Shown here: positions 14,455-23,256 of the stretch, in pieces
How the letters are laid out: the number at the start of each line of letters is the position of its first letter
How positions within the stretch are numbered: the first letter of the stretch is position 1
From: Archaeoglobaceae archaeon
GTDB taxonomy: Archaea > Halobacteriota > Archaeoglobi > Archaeoglobales > Archaeoglobaceae
Length of the DNA stretch: 45,542 nt
Assembly (NCBI GenBank): GCA_015523335.1
Contig: WAKM01000031.1
Span: 1 to 45,542, forward strand
Direction of reading: 5' to 3'
Program-made: the position numbers and the translations under genes
The notes under the pieces: model-generated
What the model was told of the DNA's origin: nothing
What the model saw: only the letters and a program-made list of their open reading frames with translations
Database searches by the model: none

Positions 14455-15822
14455 ATGATCGTTCATCCGATCGACTACCGTTACGGAACAGATGAGATGA
14501 AGAGGATTTGGAGCGAGGATAGCAAGATAAAGAGGATGATATGGGTTGAGATCGCACTGCTTAGAGCTTTAGCGAAAAAAGGTTATCTGAGCGAAGAGAA
14601 GGTTAAGAAGGCACAAGAGGATGCTTTGAAGGTAACTCCGCAGAGGGTAAAGGAGATCGAGCGGGAAATCAAGCATGACGTAATGGCTTTGGTTAAAGCG
14701 ATAAGCGAAGTGGTAGATCCAGAAGTCGCAAGGTGGGTTCACTTTGGTGCTACATCCAACGACATAACCGACACTGCAGTTGCAACTCAGCTTAGGGACT
14801 CGGTAAAGATTCTGGAGCTAAAGTTGAAGAAGTTGATCGAGCTGTTCGTTCAGAAAGCCTTGGAGTATAAAGATGTCGTCTGCTTGGGTAGAACTCACGG
14901 ACAGCCGGCTTTACCAACCACATACGGATTCAGATTTGCTGTCTGGGCTTCTGAGCTTGCGAGGCACCTGATAAGGCTCAGACAGATGAAGGAGAGGCTT
15001 TTGGTCGGACAAATGAGCGGTGCCGTTGGAACTCAGGCTGGATTCGGGAAGGACGGTTTGGAGATCGAAGCCGAAGTTATGAGACTGCTTGGGCTTAAGC
15101 CGGCGATAATCTCGACTCAAATCGTTCCGAGGGATATATACTGTGAATACGTCGAATTTCTCGCTAATTTGGCTACGACTCTTGAAAAGATCGCTACGAA
15201 CTTCAGAGTTTTGCAGAGGGGTGAAGTCGGAGAGCTTATGGAGGAGTTCGGCAAAAAGCAGGTCGGAAGCTCGACGATGCCTCACAAGAGGAATCCAATA
15301 GACTGCGAGAACATATGCGGAATCGCGAGAGTGATAAGGGGGTTCGTAGAGCCACAGCATCAGAGTGCAATCCTTTGGGAGGAAAGAGACCTCACGAACT
15401 CCTCCGCCGAGAGGATAATACTGGTCGAAGCTACAGTCTTGGCTGATCACATCCTAACGAAGATGATGAAGGTCGTTGAGAGGATGAGGCTCGATCCGAA
15501 CAGAATTAGGGAGAACCTCGAAAGGTTGAAAGGACTGAATTTGAGTGAGGCGGTGATGATAGCTTTAACTAAAAAGGGCTTGGGAAGGCAGGAGGCTCAT
15601 GAGCTCGTTAGAAACGCATCGATGCGGGCTTACGAGAAAGGGACGGGACTGCTCGATGAGTTGCTGAAGAACGAAGTTGTGAGAAAATATCTCAGCGAAG
15701 AGGAACTTAGGGAATTGCTGAAGCCGGAAAACTACTTGGGAACCGCAAGAGAAAGGATAGACAAGGTCGTTGAATGGATCAAAGGTGTTATTAATGAGGG
15801 TAAAAATGATTACCGCTTTTGA
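14455..15822 (+). CDS. purB: Adenylosuccinate lyase
   Basis: PurB cleaves SAICAR and adenylosuccinate in purine biosynthesis, releasing fumarate. This 455-residue protein has the fumarase/aspartase superfamily signature SSTMPHKRNP at about residue 280, the early RYGTDEM start, TSNDITDTA and a GRTHGQPALPTT motif holding the general acid histidine. Family length and all conserved blocks are present. It is a single-gene unit: a promoter lies just upstream and the next gene is convergent. Confidence 0.96.
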   Translation: MIVHPIDYRYGTDEMKRIWSEDSKIKRMIWVEIALLRALAKKGYLSEEKVKKAQEDALKVTPQRVKEIEREIKHDVMALVKAISEVVDPEVARWVHFGATSNDITDTAVATQLRDSVKILELKLKKLIELFVQKALEYKDVVCLGRTHGQPALPTTYGFRFAVWASELARHLIRLRQMKERLLVGQMSGAVGTQAGFGKDGLEIEAEVMRLLGLKPAIISTQIVPRDIYCEYVEFLANLATTLEKIATNFRVLQRGEVGELMEEFGKKQVGSSTMPHKRNPIDCENICGIARVIRGFVEPQHQSAILWEERDLTNSSAERIILVEATVLADHILTKMMKVVERMRLDPNRIRENLERLKGLNLSEAVMIALTKKGLGRQEAHELVRNASMRAYEKGTGLLDELLKNEVVRKYLSEEELRELLKPENYLGTARERIDKVVEWIKGVINEGKNDYRF

Positions 15823-15892
15823 AATAGCGAGAGCCAAGTTTGAGACTGCAATTGTAAAAAATAAATGCTAAATCGATTTACGACAGAATTTT

Positions 15893-16507
15893 TTAAACCA
15901 ACTTCTTGAAGTAGTCTTCGAGCGACGCTACTTTCGCTGAGATAAAGTCGGATTTAGTTCTCTCGATCGCTCCTCTCACGTAGTCCACTTTGGGTCTGAG
16001 ATGCGGTGTGAGCTTGTCAGGGAAGTTGAACGTGAGCAGATTGAGATATATCTCCTCCATAAGTTCGATGAGTTTCTCAGCCTTGTCGAACTCCCCAACC
16101 CTCAGCAGATCTAAGACGTGCCTCCTGATCTCGCCGGCCATATCGGCTAAACCCGTAAGAATTGGGCCTATTTCAACCTTAAGCTTCGAAAAGTCGATCT
16201 CCAAGTTCCCATGCTTCAAGACGTGGTAAAACGAGTATGCTTCGACGAGCTCCTGCATGGCATCGAACGTTATCGGGTAGTATATGTCGGGGTATTTCTC
16301 CTTAAACTCGTATATTTGCTCCATAAGCTCAAGGGCTTTGTTCAGATGTTCCTCAGCTTTATCGAACTCCTTAGCATGCAACAGCGCTATTGCTTTTGTT
16401 GCGTTTATCCTCATCTCCCTCGTGAGCTTTAGCAGTTCTTCCCTCATCTGCTCCTTTTCCTCTAAGATCTTCCTGAATTCATCCAGAGTTCGTCTAAATT
16501 TGCTCAT
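15893..16507 (-). CDS. Archaeal translin/Trax-like nuclease
   Basis: This 204-residue all-alpha protein matches the translin/TRAX superfamily. The Archaeoglobus fulgidus member forms a C3PO-like octameric RNase shell, and that is the role I infer here. Visible are the long N-terminal helix (FRRTLDEFRKILEEKEQMREELLKL), the repeated EFDKAE segments that contribute acidic residues to the active site, and the C-terminal GAIERTKSDF helix. Database annotations of this family as haloacid dehalogenases are wrong. The ATG at 16507 has a TATA-like TTAAAT (16532-16537) 27 bp upstream. It is transcribed alone. Confidence 0.82.
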   Translation of the reverse strand: MSKFRRTLDEFRKILEEKEQMREELLKLTREMRINATKAIALLHAKEFDKAEEHLNKALELMEQIYEFKEKYPDIYYPITFDAMQELVEAYSFYHVLKHGNLEIDFSKLKVEIGPILTGLADMAGEIRRHVLDLLRVGEFDKAEKLIELMEEIYLNLLTFNFPDKLTPHLRPKVDYVRGAIERTKSDFISAKVASLEDYFKKLV

Positions 16508-16602
16508 GGACTTAAGTTGAGGAGAGGATAGTTAAATGTAATCGATGGGTAGAGATAAAATAGAAATAAGAGATGAGAATAAAAATGGTGGGATCCAAAA
16601 AA

Positions 16603-16875
16603 TTACTCCTTCTTAGCCAGTATTATCTCGATTGCCGAAACGTTTGCTTCTCCCTGCTCGCTCTCCACCTTTTCGGTTGAGATCTTTATGTCTTTAACGT
16701 CCACATCCGTTAGGAACCTCTTCCTTACGATCTCTGCCACGTCTACAGCCCTGCTTATGGCTTTACCTCTGGCTTTTATGGCTACTTCCTTTGCTCCGCT
16801 GTTGAACTGCGTCAATACCGCCAACACGTAGTTCATTACCGGCTTGCTACCAACAAACACTGCGTTCTCGGCCAT
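16603..16875 (-). CDS. albA: Alba chromatin protein, paralogue 1
   Basis: This 90-residue DNA/RNA-binding Alba protein coats archaeal chromatin as dimers. It has the [11 protein letters not shown] segment with the lysine that is acetylated in some species, and the [19 protein letters not shown] helix-loop block that contacts nucleic acid. A GAGGTG ribosome site precedes the ATG, and an AT-rich TATA-like element (about 16906-16917) lies further upstream, so this mRNA has a short leader. A second Alba gene is at 40772-41050, with about two-thirds identity by eye. Confidence 0.95.
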   Translation of the reverse strand: MAENAVFVGSKPVMNYVLAVLTQFNSGAKEVAIKARGKAISRAVDVAEIVRKRFLTDVDVKDIKISTEKVESEQGEANVSAIEIILAKKE

Positions 16876-16962
16876 CTTTTCACCTCTTTCCTTCGCAAAA
16901 TGTCATGCTATATTAATTTTTCTTTCGTAACATCTATATGCCGTTCCAACCGACAAGACGGC

Positions 16963-17517
16963 ATGAAAAAAAAGGAAATTGCTATATACTTCACGTTGCT
17001 TACGATCATCTTCGGATTGTCGATTTTTGCCGGCTACCAGACCGCTAAAAGCCATCCAGAGCAAGCTAAGCAGTTTATAAACCAATTCTCATCGGAGTTC
17101 GGCTTTATAAAGTTACTACCGCCCATAATAATCTTCGCAATAATATTCCTGAACAATTCGATCAAAGCTTTCATAGCGATGATCTTAGGCTTGTTCTTCG
17201 GCTTGGCACCAATCTTCTTCGTATTCATCAACGGATACATAATCGGAATCGTCGTTTACGTTGTCGGCTTGAGGATGGGTTTGAAAAAGGTTGCCATGAT
17301 GTTAATTCCGCACGGAATCGTCGAAATACCGGCAATAATCTTAGCCTGTAGCTACGGACTCTGGCTCGGAAGGATGTTCTTCAGAAAGGTCACCGGCGAA
17401 AAGGTATCAATTCGAAACTGCATAAATTTGGCTATATACTACTACATGAAAACTGTCGTTCCGATGCTAATAGTCGCGGCCTTCATCGAAACATACATAA
17501 CGCCGCACATCGCCTAA
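16963..17517 (+). CDS. SpoIIM-like (DUF95) membrane protein
   Basis: This 184-residue polytopic membrane protein is of the SpoIIM/DUF95 family: about five hydrophobic segments with the conserved NNSIKAF at the start of one helix and LIPHGIVEIPAI in a later one. Bacterial SpoIIM works in engulfment with SpoIID/P; archaeal members have no known role and may be linked to membrane remodelling. I choose ATG 16963 (MKKKEI) because TATATG at 16935-16940 lies 26 bp upstream; a longer frame from 16900 would overlap the Alba promoter. Its stop overlaps the stop of the convergent FtsZ-like gene. Confidence 0.8.
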   Translation: MKKKEIAIYFTLLTIIFGLSIFAGYQTAKSHPEQAKQFINQFSSEFGFIKLLPPIIIFAIIFLNNSIKAFIAMILGLFFGLAPIFFVFINGYIIGIVVYVVGLRMGLKKVAMMLIPHGIVEIPAIILACSYGLWLGRMFFRKVTGEKVSIRNCINLAIYYYMKTVVPMLIVAAFIETYITPHIA

Positions 17518-18449
17518 ATCTTGAACCTCGTAATTCCGGCTAACAGCAAAACTACGCTTATGAAGGGAGATCGCGGAATCGGATAATCGCCGTATCTGAC
17601 TATTATGCTGTCGTTTAGTTTTTCTATTCGCTCTATACACGAAAACATTCCGTCCATCGTTATCTCGTTAGGGTTTCCGGCGAAAACTATCAAAGCGCTC
17701 TTCGCCGTTTCGACGTCTCCCTTAACGCTTAAATTCTGCAGAGCTTCATCGATCATCTCAACCATCCTCTGAGTTCGAACCGCAACGAGTTCGCTCTCTC
17801 TTCTCAGCAGAATCTTGTATAGCCACGAAATCGGCAAGCTCCTCTTTGCAAAGCCGAGGACGGAAAATCCTTCACACATCAGAGCGTTGAATACATCCGA
17901 TGTATCTATGACGACCTCTCCAGCAACTCTTTTCTTCAAATCGATCTCGCCGACCCTCGCAATTATGTTCAGAGACTCTATTAGGTTTTGATCGATTCTG
18001 CTCTCTTCGGTGAGCATCAGAACTCTGACGGCATCCTTAAATTTCCTGATCCTCTGCTTGAGTTCACTTGGACTTATTCTTTCGAAAGGTGGGACTATTC
18101 CTAAGCCGATTACGGGATCTTCGGAATAATCCATCAACCTTTTTCCGAACTCCACTGCCGTCATGACTCCGAATTCGTCTTCGAGCGATGTTATGATGAG
18201 CGAACCCTCGTGAATCTCGTATCTGCTCAGGATCTCATTCAGAATGCTCCTGACGTCAACTTTGTCGTTTCCAGCCAGTAGCCAAAATTTATTTTTTTGA
18301 CTCAATTTTATCGATTTGAGATCGTCCAAGCTATTCGTAACGGCGTAGCATCTAAAAAGCGGAATCCTGTTAACTTTGACTCCTTTCTTGGCGAGCAAAC
18401 TCGATAGTTCTGAGCCCTTTCTGCCGACTCCGATCGTCAATAACTTCAT
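17514..18449 (-). CDS. Tubulin/FtsZ-like protein with degenerate nucleotide site
   Basis: This 311-residue protein looks like a non-canonical archaeal tubulin/FtsZ-superfamily member. Its start (MKLLTIGVGRKGSELSSLL) is like the FtsZ T1 loop, a CYAVTNSLDDLKSI segment matches the T2/T3 region, and FERISPSELKQR and NPNEITMDGM resemble later blocks. However, the GTP-binding GGGTGSG signature loop is replaced by a SLEDEFGVM sequence, so binding of GTP is doubtful. It may be a divergent FtsZ-like regulator. Its stop overlaps the stop of the SpoIIM-like gene, and it is divergent from iorA. My assignment rests on fold-level resemblance and could be wrong. Confidence 0.55.
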   Translation of the reverse strand: MKLLTIGVGRKGSELSSLLAKKGVKVNRIPLFRCYAVTNSLDDLKSIKLSQKNKFWLLAGNDKVDVRSILNEILSRYEIHEGSLIITSLEDEFGVMTAVEFGKRLMDYSEDPVIGLGIVPPFERISPSELKQRIRKFKDAVRVLMLTEESRIDQNLIESLNIIARVGEIDLKKRVAGEVVIDTSDVFNALMCEGFSVLGFAKRSLPISWLYKILLRRESELVAVRTQRMVEMIDEALQNLSVKGDVETAKSALIVFAGNPNEITMDGMFSCIERIEKLNDSIIVRYGDYPIPRSPFISVVLLLAGITRFKI

Positions 18450-18500
18450 TTTTCGGCTTGTTTACGGTTAAACTAATAATACTTTCGTAAATCAACAAAC

Positions 18501-18508
18501 TTAAATAA
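18501..18508 (+). promoter_or_regulatory. TATA box of iorA (leaderless)
   Basis: TTAAATAA is centred about 25 bp before ATG 18529; there is no Shine-Dalgarno. It lies in the 79-bp gap shared with the divergent FtsZ-like gene, whose own TATA-like element is at about 18467-18477 on the minus strand. Confidence 0.55.
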
Positions 18509-18528
18509 GCTCCGATTCAGTTAAAAAC

Positions 18529-20385
18529 ATGCTCAAAGACGTTTTGGAGGAAGAAGGCAAGACCGTATTCTTGTTGGGCAACGAATCCATCGCGAGAGGA
18601 GCATTGGAGGCGGGAATAGACGTTTTCGCATGCTATCCCGGAACACCTTCATCGGAAATCGGCGATACGCTATCAGAAGCTTGCAAGGTTTTGAAAACCT
18701 TTCACATGGAATATTCAACGAACGAAAAGGTTGCATTCGAAGTTGCGCTTGGAGCATCGTTAGCTGGTAAAAGAGGAATGTGCGCGATGAAGCACGTCGG
18801 CGTTAACGTTGCGAGCGATGCCATGTTCAGCTTCGCTTACGTAGGAGCAAGGGGAGGTTTTGTTTTGGTTTCTGCTGATGATCCTTCCATGCACAGCAGT
18901 CAAAACGAGCAGGATAACCGTTGGTATGGAATCTCAGCGAAGATACCAGTTGTCGAAGCTTTCAGCGTTCAGGAGCTTAAGGATATAACGTCAGAGCTTT
19001 TCGACATTTCGGAGCGATTCGGCTTGCCTATTATGCTCAGAACCTACACGAGGCTAAGTCATGCGAGAGGAATCGTGAAGCTTGGCAGGATTCCGGAAAA
19101 GAAACTTGAAAAGGTTGAATGGAGAAAAAATCCTAAGACCGATGTGGTTCTTCCGGCTCACGCGAGGATGTTGAAAAAGAAGCTTTGGAAGAAGCTTGAG
19201 AGGCTTGAAGAGTTCTTCCGCAATTGGAACCGCAATTGGATCGATGAAGGTGAAGACAAAAGGTTGGGTATCATAGCATGCGGTTTGAGCTATGCTTATG
19301 CGAAGGAAGCCGTGCAGAGACTCAAGCTGGACGTTCCGATCTTAAAGCTATCTTCGATGTTCCCCTTGCCGATGAAACTTATCGAGGATTTCGTTTCTCA
19401 AGTGGATAGGGTTTTGGTCATCGAAGAAGTCGATCCTTTCGTTGAGTTGCAGGTTAAGACGATAGCAAAGGAAGTTTACGGAAAGCTCAGCGGACATCTG
19501 CCCATGGACTACGAGTTCAACGTTTCGATAGTTGAAAGGGGGATTGCCAAGCTTTTGGGAATCACTACCAGCATCGATTACGATGCAGTAGAGAGAAGGA
19601 GTCAAGAACTTGCTAAGCTTGCTCCTCCCCGTCCACCCGTTCTTTGCCCAGGTTGTCCCCACTCCGCGACTTTCTACGTTATAAGGAAGGTCGTTAACGA
19701 AATCGGAAACGCATGTCTGCCGAGTGACATAGGTTGCTACACGTTGGGCATAAACAAGCCGTTTGAGGCTGTTGACATCTGCATCTGCATGGGTGCGAGC
19801 GTTGGAGTTTCGAACGGCTTGAGCAGGGTTGTTAAGGATCCGATAATCGCAACTATCGGCGATTCAACTTTCCTGCACGCCGGAATCCCCGCTTTGATCA
19901 ACGCCGTGTATAACAAAAATAGGTTCGTGCTCGTAGTTCTGGACAATCAGACAACGGGAATGACGGGGCACCAGCCACACCCCGGCGTTGGAGTTACCGG
20001 ATGCGGTGATGAGGGAGAGGTCGTTAGAATTGAAGATGTTGTTAGAGGTGTAGGAGTAAAATTCGTCGAAGTCGTAAATCCATACAACATCTCAAAGCTT
20101 GAAGAGGTTCTTAAGAAAGCTTTGGCACACAACGGCGTTGCGGTTGTGATAGCAAGACAGAAGTGCGCGATTTTGAGGCTTAGGGAAGCCAAAAAGTCGG
20201 GGAATAAGATCAAACCTTTCACAATTACCGAAGCATGCAACGGCTGTATGAAATGCGTTAAGGAATTCGTGTGTCCGGCTATATTTATAGAGAACGGGAA
20301 ACCGAAGATAGATCCCGCTCTATGCACATCGTGCGGTGTATGCGCTAAGATATGCCCCGAGAAGGCGATAAAGGTTCTGAGCTGA
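18529..20385 (+). CDS. iorA: Indolepyruvate ferredoxin oxidoreductase, alpha subunit
   Basis: IorA is the thiamine-diphosphate subunit that oxidatively decarboxylates aryl pyruvates from aromatic amino acids to aryl-acetyl-CoA, reducing ferredoxin. The 618 residues carry an N-terminal pyrimidine-binding domain (CYPGTPSSEIGD), a thiamine diphosphate domain (CPGCPHS, IGDSTFLHAGIP) and two C-terminal 4Fe-4S motifs: C570, C573, C576, C582 (last gap five residues) and C599, C602, C605, C609. The beta subunit, iorB, is not adjacent and must be elsewhere. A TATA-like box lies 25 bp upstream of the ATG. Confidence 0.95.
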   Translation: MLKDVLEEEGKTVFLLGNESIARGALEAGIDVFACYPGTPSSEIGDTLSEACKVLKTFHMEYSTNEKVAFEVALGASLAGKRGMCAMKHVGVNVASDAMFSFAYVGARGGFVLVSADDPSMHSSQNEQDNRWYGISAKIPVVEAFSVQELKDITSELFDISERFGLPIMLRTYTRLSHARGIVKLGRIPEKKLEKVEWRKNPKTDVVLPAHARMLKKKLWKKLERLEEFFRNWNRNWIDEGEDKRLGIIACGLSYAYAKEAVQRLKLDVPILKLSSMFPLPMKLIEDFVSQVDRVLVIEEVDPFVELQVKTIAKEVYGKLSGHLPMDYEFNVSIVERGIAKLLGITTSIDYDAVERRSQELAKLAPPRPPVLCPGCPHSATFYVIRKVVNEIGNACLPSDIGCYTLGINKPFEAVDICICMGASVGVSNGLSRVVKDPIIATIGDSTFLHAGIPALINAVYNKNRFVLVVLDNQTTGMTGHQPHPGVGVTGCGDEGEVVRIEDVVRGVGVKFVEVVNPYNISKLEEVLKKALAHNGVAVVIARQKCAILRLREAKKSGNKIKPFTITEACNGCMKCVKEFVCPAIFIENGKPKIDPALCTSCGVCAKICPEKAIKVLS

Positions 20386-20406
20386 TCTTAAATTTTATTT
20401 AACCAT

Positions 20407-20426
20407 AAGTTATATTTGAATAACTT
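20407..20426. repeat. 20-bp dyad upstream of ribosomal cluster promoter
   Basis: AAGTTAT, a 6-bp spacer, then ATAACTT form a perfect 7-bp dyad. It ends 14 bp upstream of the TATA-like box (20441-20447) of the YhbY-S19e cluster and 22 bp after the iorA stop. The position suits a regulator site for the cluster; a weak transcript-end hairpin for iorA is possible. Confidence 0.45.
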
Positions 20427-20440
20427 GGTAACGGCAAAAA

Positions 20441-20447
20441 TTTTAAA
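20441..20447 (+). promoter_or_regulatory. TATA box of YhbY-S19e ribosomal cluster
   Basis: TTTTAAA preceded by an A-rich stretch is centred 25 bp before ATG 20469. It is the likely sole promoter for the operon running to ftsY. Confidence 0.55.
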
Positions 20448-20468
20448 CAATTCGAAGAGCCTAAAAGA

Positions 20469-20720
20469 ATGCCTATGAAGAAGGATGACATCGTCACGAT
20501 CAACGTCGGAAAGAAGGGGATTACGGAAGGTTTAATAAACGAGATAAACACCGTGCTCGAAAAACGTGGAATAGTCAAGGTTAGGATGCTAAAGAATTTC
20601 AGAACGATCGGTGAGTTGGAGGGTAAAGATAAAAAACAGTTGGCAAAGGAGATCGCCGAAAAGGTTAACGGTAAGCTTGTAGACTTTAGGGGGTTCGTTT
20701 TAACGTTTAAGAGGTGTTGA
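20469..20720 (+). CDS. YhbY-like CRM-domain RNA-binding protein
   Basis: This 83-residue CRM-domain protein is like YhbY, which associates with pre-50S ribosomes. The [10 protein letters not shown] loop (the CRM GxxG) and [10 protein letters not shown] end are diagnostic. It is shorter than bacterial YhbY. It leads a translation cluster and its stop overlaps the S19e ribosome site, so it is probably a ribosome-assembly factor made together with the ribosomal proteins. The start at 20469 fits a leaderless mRNA. Confidence 0.82.
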   Translation: MPMKKDDIVTINVGKKGITEGLINEINTVLEKRGIVKVRMLKNFRTIGELEGKDKKQLAKEIAEKVNGKLVDFRGFVLTFKRC

Positions 20721-20721
20721 T

Positions 20722-21171
20722 ATGGCGACGGTGTATGATGTCCCTGCGGATATGCTGATCCATAGAGTGGCTGAGAAGCTTAAAGAGATGCCGGAATTCG
20801 AGCCTCCGGAGTGGGCTAAGTTCGTCAAAACTGGCGTTCACAAGGAGAGGGCTCCAGAGCAGGTGGACTGGTGGTGGATCAGAGTGGCTGCTATCTTCAG
20901 AAAGGTCTACATAGATGGGCCGGTTGGAATCGAAAGGCTCAGAACGGCTTACGGCGGAAGGAAGAGGAGAGGTGTCGAGCCACCGAAGTTCAGAAAGGGT
21001 AGTGGTTCAATAATTAGAAAGGCTCTTCAGCAGTTAGAGAAGGCTGGCTTCGTTAAGAAAACGGAAGAGGGTAGGGTCGTAACACCCGAAGGTAGGTCTT
21101 TCTTGGATAAGATTGCTGCCGAGATTAAGAGGGAGCTCGTCCAACAGATTCCGGAGCTCGCAAAATACTAA
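20722..21171 (+). CDS. rps19e: Ribosomal protein S19e
   Basis: This 149-residue protein is archaeal/eukaryotic-specific S19e of the small subunit. The block [16 protein letters not shown] and the [27 protein letters not shown] winged-helix region are unmistakable. A GAGGTG site overlapping the end of the YhbY gene sets the ATG at 20722. It is the second gene of the cluster. Confidence 0.97.
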   Translation: MATVYDVPADMLIHRVAEKLKEMPEFEPPEWAKFVKTGVHKERAPEQVDWWWIRVAAIFRKVYIDGPVGIERLRTAYGGRKRRGVEPPKFRKGSGSIIRKALQQLEKAGFVKKTEEGRVVTPEGRSFLDKIAAEIKRELVQQIPELAKY

Positions 21172-21208
21172 ATACTTTCAATGACAACGATTAAGGGGGG
21201 TGATGCAC

Positions 21209-21544
21209 ATGGATGAAAGGGAGCTTGAAGAGATTCGAAGACGGAAGCTTTTGGAATTGCAGAGGCAGAGGGAACTTGAAGAGCTCAGAAGACAGCAGGA
21301 AATTCAGAGGCAGATCGAACTGCAAAAGAAGGAGATTTTAAGGGCTATACTCGAACCTGAAGCCAGAGAGAGGCTTGCAAGACTTAAGCTTGCTCATCCT
21401 GATATAGCTGAAGCGGTCGAGAATCAGCTTATAGCTTTGGCTCAGGCTGGTAGGATAAGGCAGAAGATTACGGATGAGGTTTTGGTTTCCATCTTGAGGC
21501 AGATTTCGGCAAGGAAGAGGGAGCCGAGAATCATTAGGAAGTGA
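21209..21544 (+). CDS. PDCD5-like DNA-binding protein
   Basis: This 111-residue protein is the archaeal homologue of human PDCD5 (TFAR19), a small three-helix bundle with a long basic N-terminal helix. The run of [13 protein letters not shown] followed by [19 protein letters not shown] is family-typical. I choose ATG 21209 because GGGGGGTGAT ends 4 bp upstream; in-frame starts at 21200 and 21203 lie inside that site. In archaea it is almost always next to S19e and L39e. Its biochemical role is unsettled. Confidence 0.92.
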   Translation: MDERELEEIRRRKLLELQRQRELEELRRQQEIQRQIELQKKEILRAILEPEARERLARLKLAHPDIAEAVENQLIALAQAGRIRQKITDEVLVSILRQISARKREPRIIRK

Positions 21545-21549
21545 TGGTT

Positions 21550-21702
21550 ATGGGGAAGAAGACTGTTGGTGTGAAGAAGAGACTCGCAAAGTTCTTGAAG
21601 GCTAACAGAAGACCTCCGCTCTGGGTTACACTTAAGACGAAGAGAAGGGTTGTTACAAGTCCAGCAAGAAGGTTCTGGAGGCATAACAAGCTGAAGGTCT
21701 GA
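21550..21702 (+). CDS. rpl39e: Ribosomal protein L39e
   Basis: This 50-residue, very basic protein is L39e, an extended peptide lining the peptide exit tunnel. It reads [17 protein letters not shown], then the RRPPLWV and [11 protein letters not shown] blocks. An upstream ATG at 21544, which overlaps the PDCD5 stop, would add two residues; the family normally starts at MGKK. Confidence 0.95.
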   Translation: MGKKTVGVKKRLAKFLKANRRPPLWVTLKTKRRVVTSPARRFWRHNKLKV

Positions 21703-21712
21703 GGTGGTTGTG

Positions 21713-21979
21713 ATGGCGAAGATAGTCGTCGAGAGGGTTTATTCGATTAGATTAAAGCATAAGATGAAGAGGTATCCGAGATGGCTCAGGGCTAAGAAGG
21801 CGATGAGGTTCATAAGGAACTACCTCAGCAGACACATGAAGGTTGAGCCTGATAAGATAAGAATCGATCCGAGCATAAACGAGAAGGTCTGGGAAAGAGG
21901 AGCTCAAAAACCGCCGGCGAAGATCAGAATTAGAGCGGTGAAGTTTGAGGATGGAGTAGTTGAGGCAGAGTTAGCGTAA
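21713..21979 (+). CDS. rpl31e: Ribosomal protein L31e
   Basis: This 88-residue large-subunit protein sits near the exit of the tunnel. Its recognised blocks are [27 protein letters not shown] and INEKVWERG. The GAGGTGG overlapping the L39e stop sets ATG 21713; GTG codons at 21704 and 21710 are too close to that site. Two bases separate its stop from the eIF6 gene. Confidence 0.96.
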   Translation: MAKIVVERVYSIRLKHKMKRYPRWLRAKKAMRFIRNYLSRHMKVEPDKIRIDPSINEKVWERGAQKPPAKIRIRAVKFEDGVVEAELA

Positions 21980-21980
21980 C

Positions 21981-22634
21981 ATGCCGAAATTGCTTGCAAT
22001 AAGGGGAGTCCCGCTGATCGGACTATACATAAGAGCAACGGAGGACTTTGCGGTCTTAGGGGTTAACGACGAGAAGGCAAAGCAGTTTTTAAAGGAAGAG
22101 CTCGATGTTGATGTCGTTGTGACGACGATAGCCGGATCGGAACTTGTAGGTGCTTTAGCATGTGCGAACTCGAAGGGAATATTGGTCAGCGATCAGATAG
22201 CGGAGAGAGAAAAGGAGAAACTGAGTAAGATCTTCGAAGTTCACGTGGTTAGAACACCAATGACGTGTTTGGGTAACATAGTCTGCGTGAACGACAAAGG
22301 TGCTATAGTTCATCCCGAAGCGGACGAAGCAATAGTTTCCGCTGTAAGGGAATTCTTAGATGTAGAAGTTGCGAAGAGCACGATAGGTGGAATAAAAACC
22401 GTCGGCATGTCGGCGGTAGTGACGAATAGGGGGGGATTGCTTAATCCAAACGCCAGCGAGTGGGAGATCAAGAAGGTTGAGGAAGTCATGAAGGTCGAGG
22501 TTGGAACTGGAACTGTCAACTTCGGTAGCGATATGGTTGGAACGGGCTTGGTTGCGAATTCGAAGGGCTATATAGCTGGGAAGGACACGACAGGATTTGA
22601 GTTGGGTATAATTGAGGAGTCTCTCTTTCCATAG
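21981..22634 (+). CDS. eif6: Translation initiation factor aIF6
   Basis: This 217-residue protein is aIF6/eIF6, which binds the 50S face and prevents joining with the 30S. The five-fold pseudo-repeat is visible in the recurring pattern of a strand, LGNIVCVND, a helix and VGTGLVANSKG. Length is normal. It lies between L31e and LX, the usual archaeal order, and the LX ribosome site AGGAGGTGAT follows its stop. Confidence 0.96.
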   Translation: MPKLLAIRGVPLIGLYIRATEDFAVLGVNDEKAKQFLKEELDVDVVVTTIAGSELVGALACANSKGILVSDQIAEREKEKLSKIFEVHVVRTPMTCLGNIVCVNDKGAIVHPEADEAIVSAVREFLDVEVAKSTIGGIKTVGMSAVVTNRGGLLNPNASEWEIKKVEEVMKVEVGTGTVNFGSDMVGTGLVANSKGYIAGKDTTGFELGIIEESLFP

Positions 22635-22645
22635 GAGGTGATGAT

Positions 22646-22822
22646 ATGAAGTTTGAGGTGGAGGGGGTCTTTAAGAACGCGAACCAGTGGCAGAAGTTTA
22701 GGAAGGTCGTTGAAGCTCACAACGAGCGTTTTGCCTTGGAGAAGGTCTATTCGTTGCTCGGGAGTAACCATAAAGTTAAGAGGCATCTGATAAAGATAAA
22801 GAACGTTAAGATCGTTGAGTAG
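22646..22822 (+). CDS. rpl18a: Ribosomal protein L18a (LX)
   Basis: This 58-residue protein is LX, the short archaeal L18a. It starts MKFEVEGVFK and has QKFRKVVEA, LEKVYSLLGS and HLIKIKNVKI. A strong AGGAGGTGAT precedes ATG 22646. It is followed closely by prefoldin alpha, whose ribosome site overlaps its stop. Confidence 0.93.
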   Translation: MKFEVEGVFKNANQWQKFRKVVEAHNERFALEKVYSLLGSNHKVKRHLIKIKNVKIVE

Positions 22823-22832
22823 GGGTGCTAAA

Positions 22833-23255
22833 ATGGAAGAAAGGGAAATTCAGGAGAAGTATTATCTTTTGCAACAGTTGCAGGCTGAAAGCGAAGCCAT
22901 TCAGAGGCGGATCGTAGAGCTTGAGCTTGTTGATGCTCAACTTGAGAAGACTATCGAGAGTTTGGAGTATTTTAATTCTCTCGACGACGGCGTTGAGGCT
23001 TTAATGAATTTGGGCGGAGGAGTTTTTGCTTACGTTGATGTTAAGACGGCTAAGAAGATGCTTGTAGATATCGGTGCTGGAGTTGTAGTTGAAAAAGAAG
23101 TAGGAGAGGCTATAGAGTTTTTGAAGAAGAAAAGGGAGGATATTCAGCAGAACATAGCCCAGCTCGAGCAGTTGCTACAGCAGATCTTGGAAAGGGCGAG
23201 AGCTATTCAGGAGGATTTAGCCAAAGCTTTAAAGGCTGAAGAGGAGAAGAAGTGA
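22833..23255 (+). CDS. pfdA: Prefoldin subunit alpha
   Basis: This 140-residue chaperone subunit has two long coiled-coil helices (1-45 and 90-140) joined by a central beta-hairpin region with GGGVFAYVDV and IGAGVVVEK, the prefoldin alpha hallmark. The hexamer delivers unfolded proteins to the thermosome. I choose ATG 22833 with a GGGGTG ribosome site over the upstream start at 22815. The prefoldin beta gene is not in the window. The stop is followed one base later by ftsY. Confidence 0.95.
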   Translation: MEEREIQEKYYLLQQLQAESEAIQRRIVELELVDAQLEKTIESLEYFNSLDDGVEALMNLGGGVFAYVDVKTAKKMLVDIGAGVVVEKEVGEAIEFLKKKREDIQQNIAQLEQLLQQILERARAIQEDLAKALKAEEEKK

Positions 23256-23256
23256 T

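Noticed and set aside
14911-15450. 179-codon minus-strand open frame inside purB
   Set aside because: Shadow of the strongly conserved adenylosuccinate lyase; no start signal.
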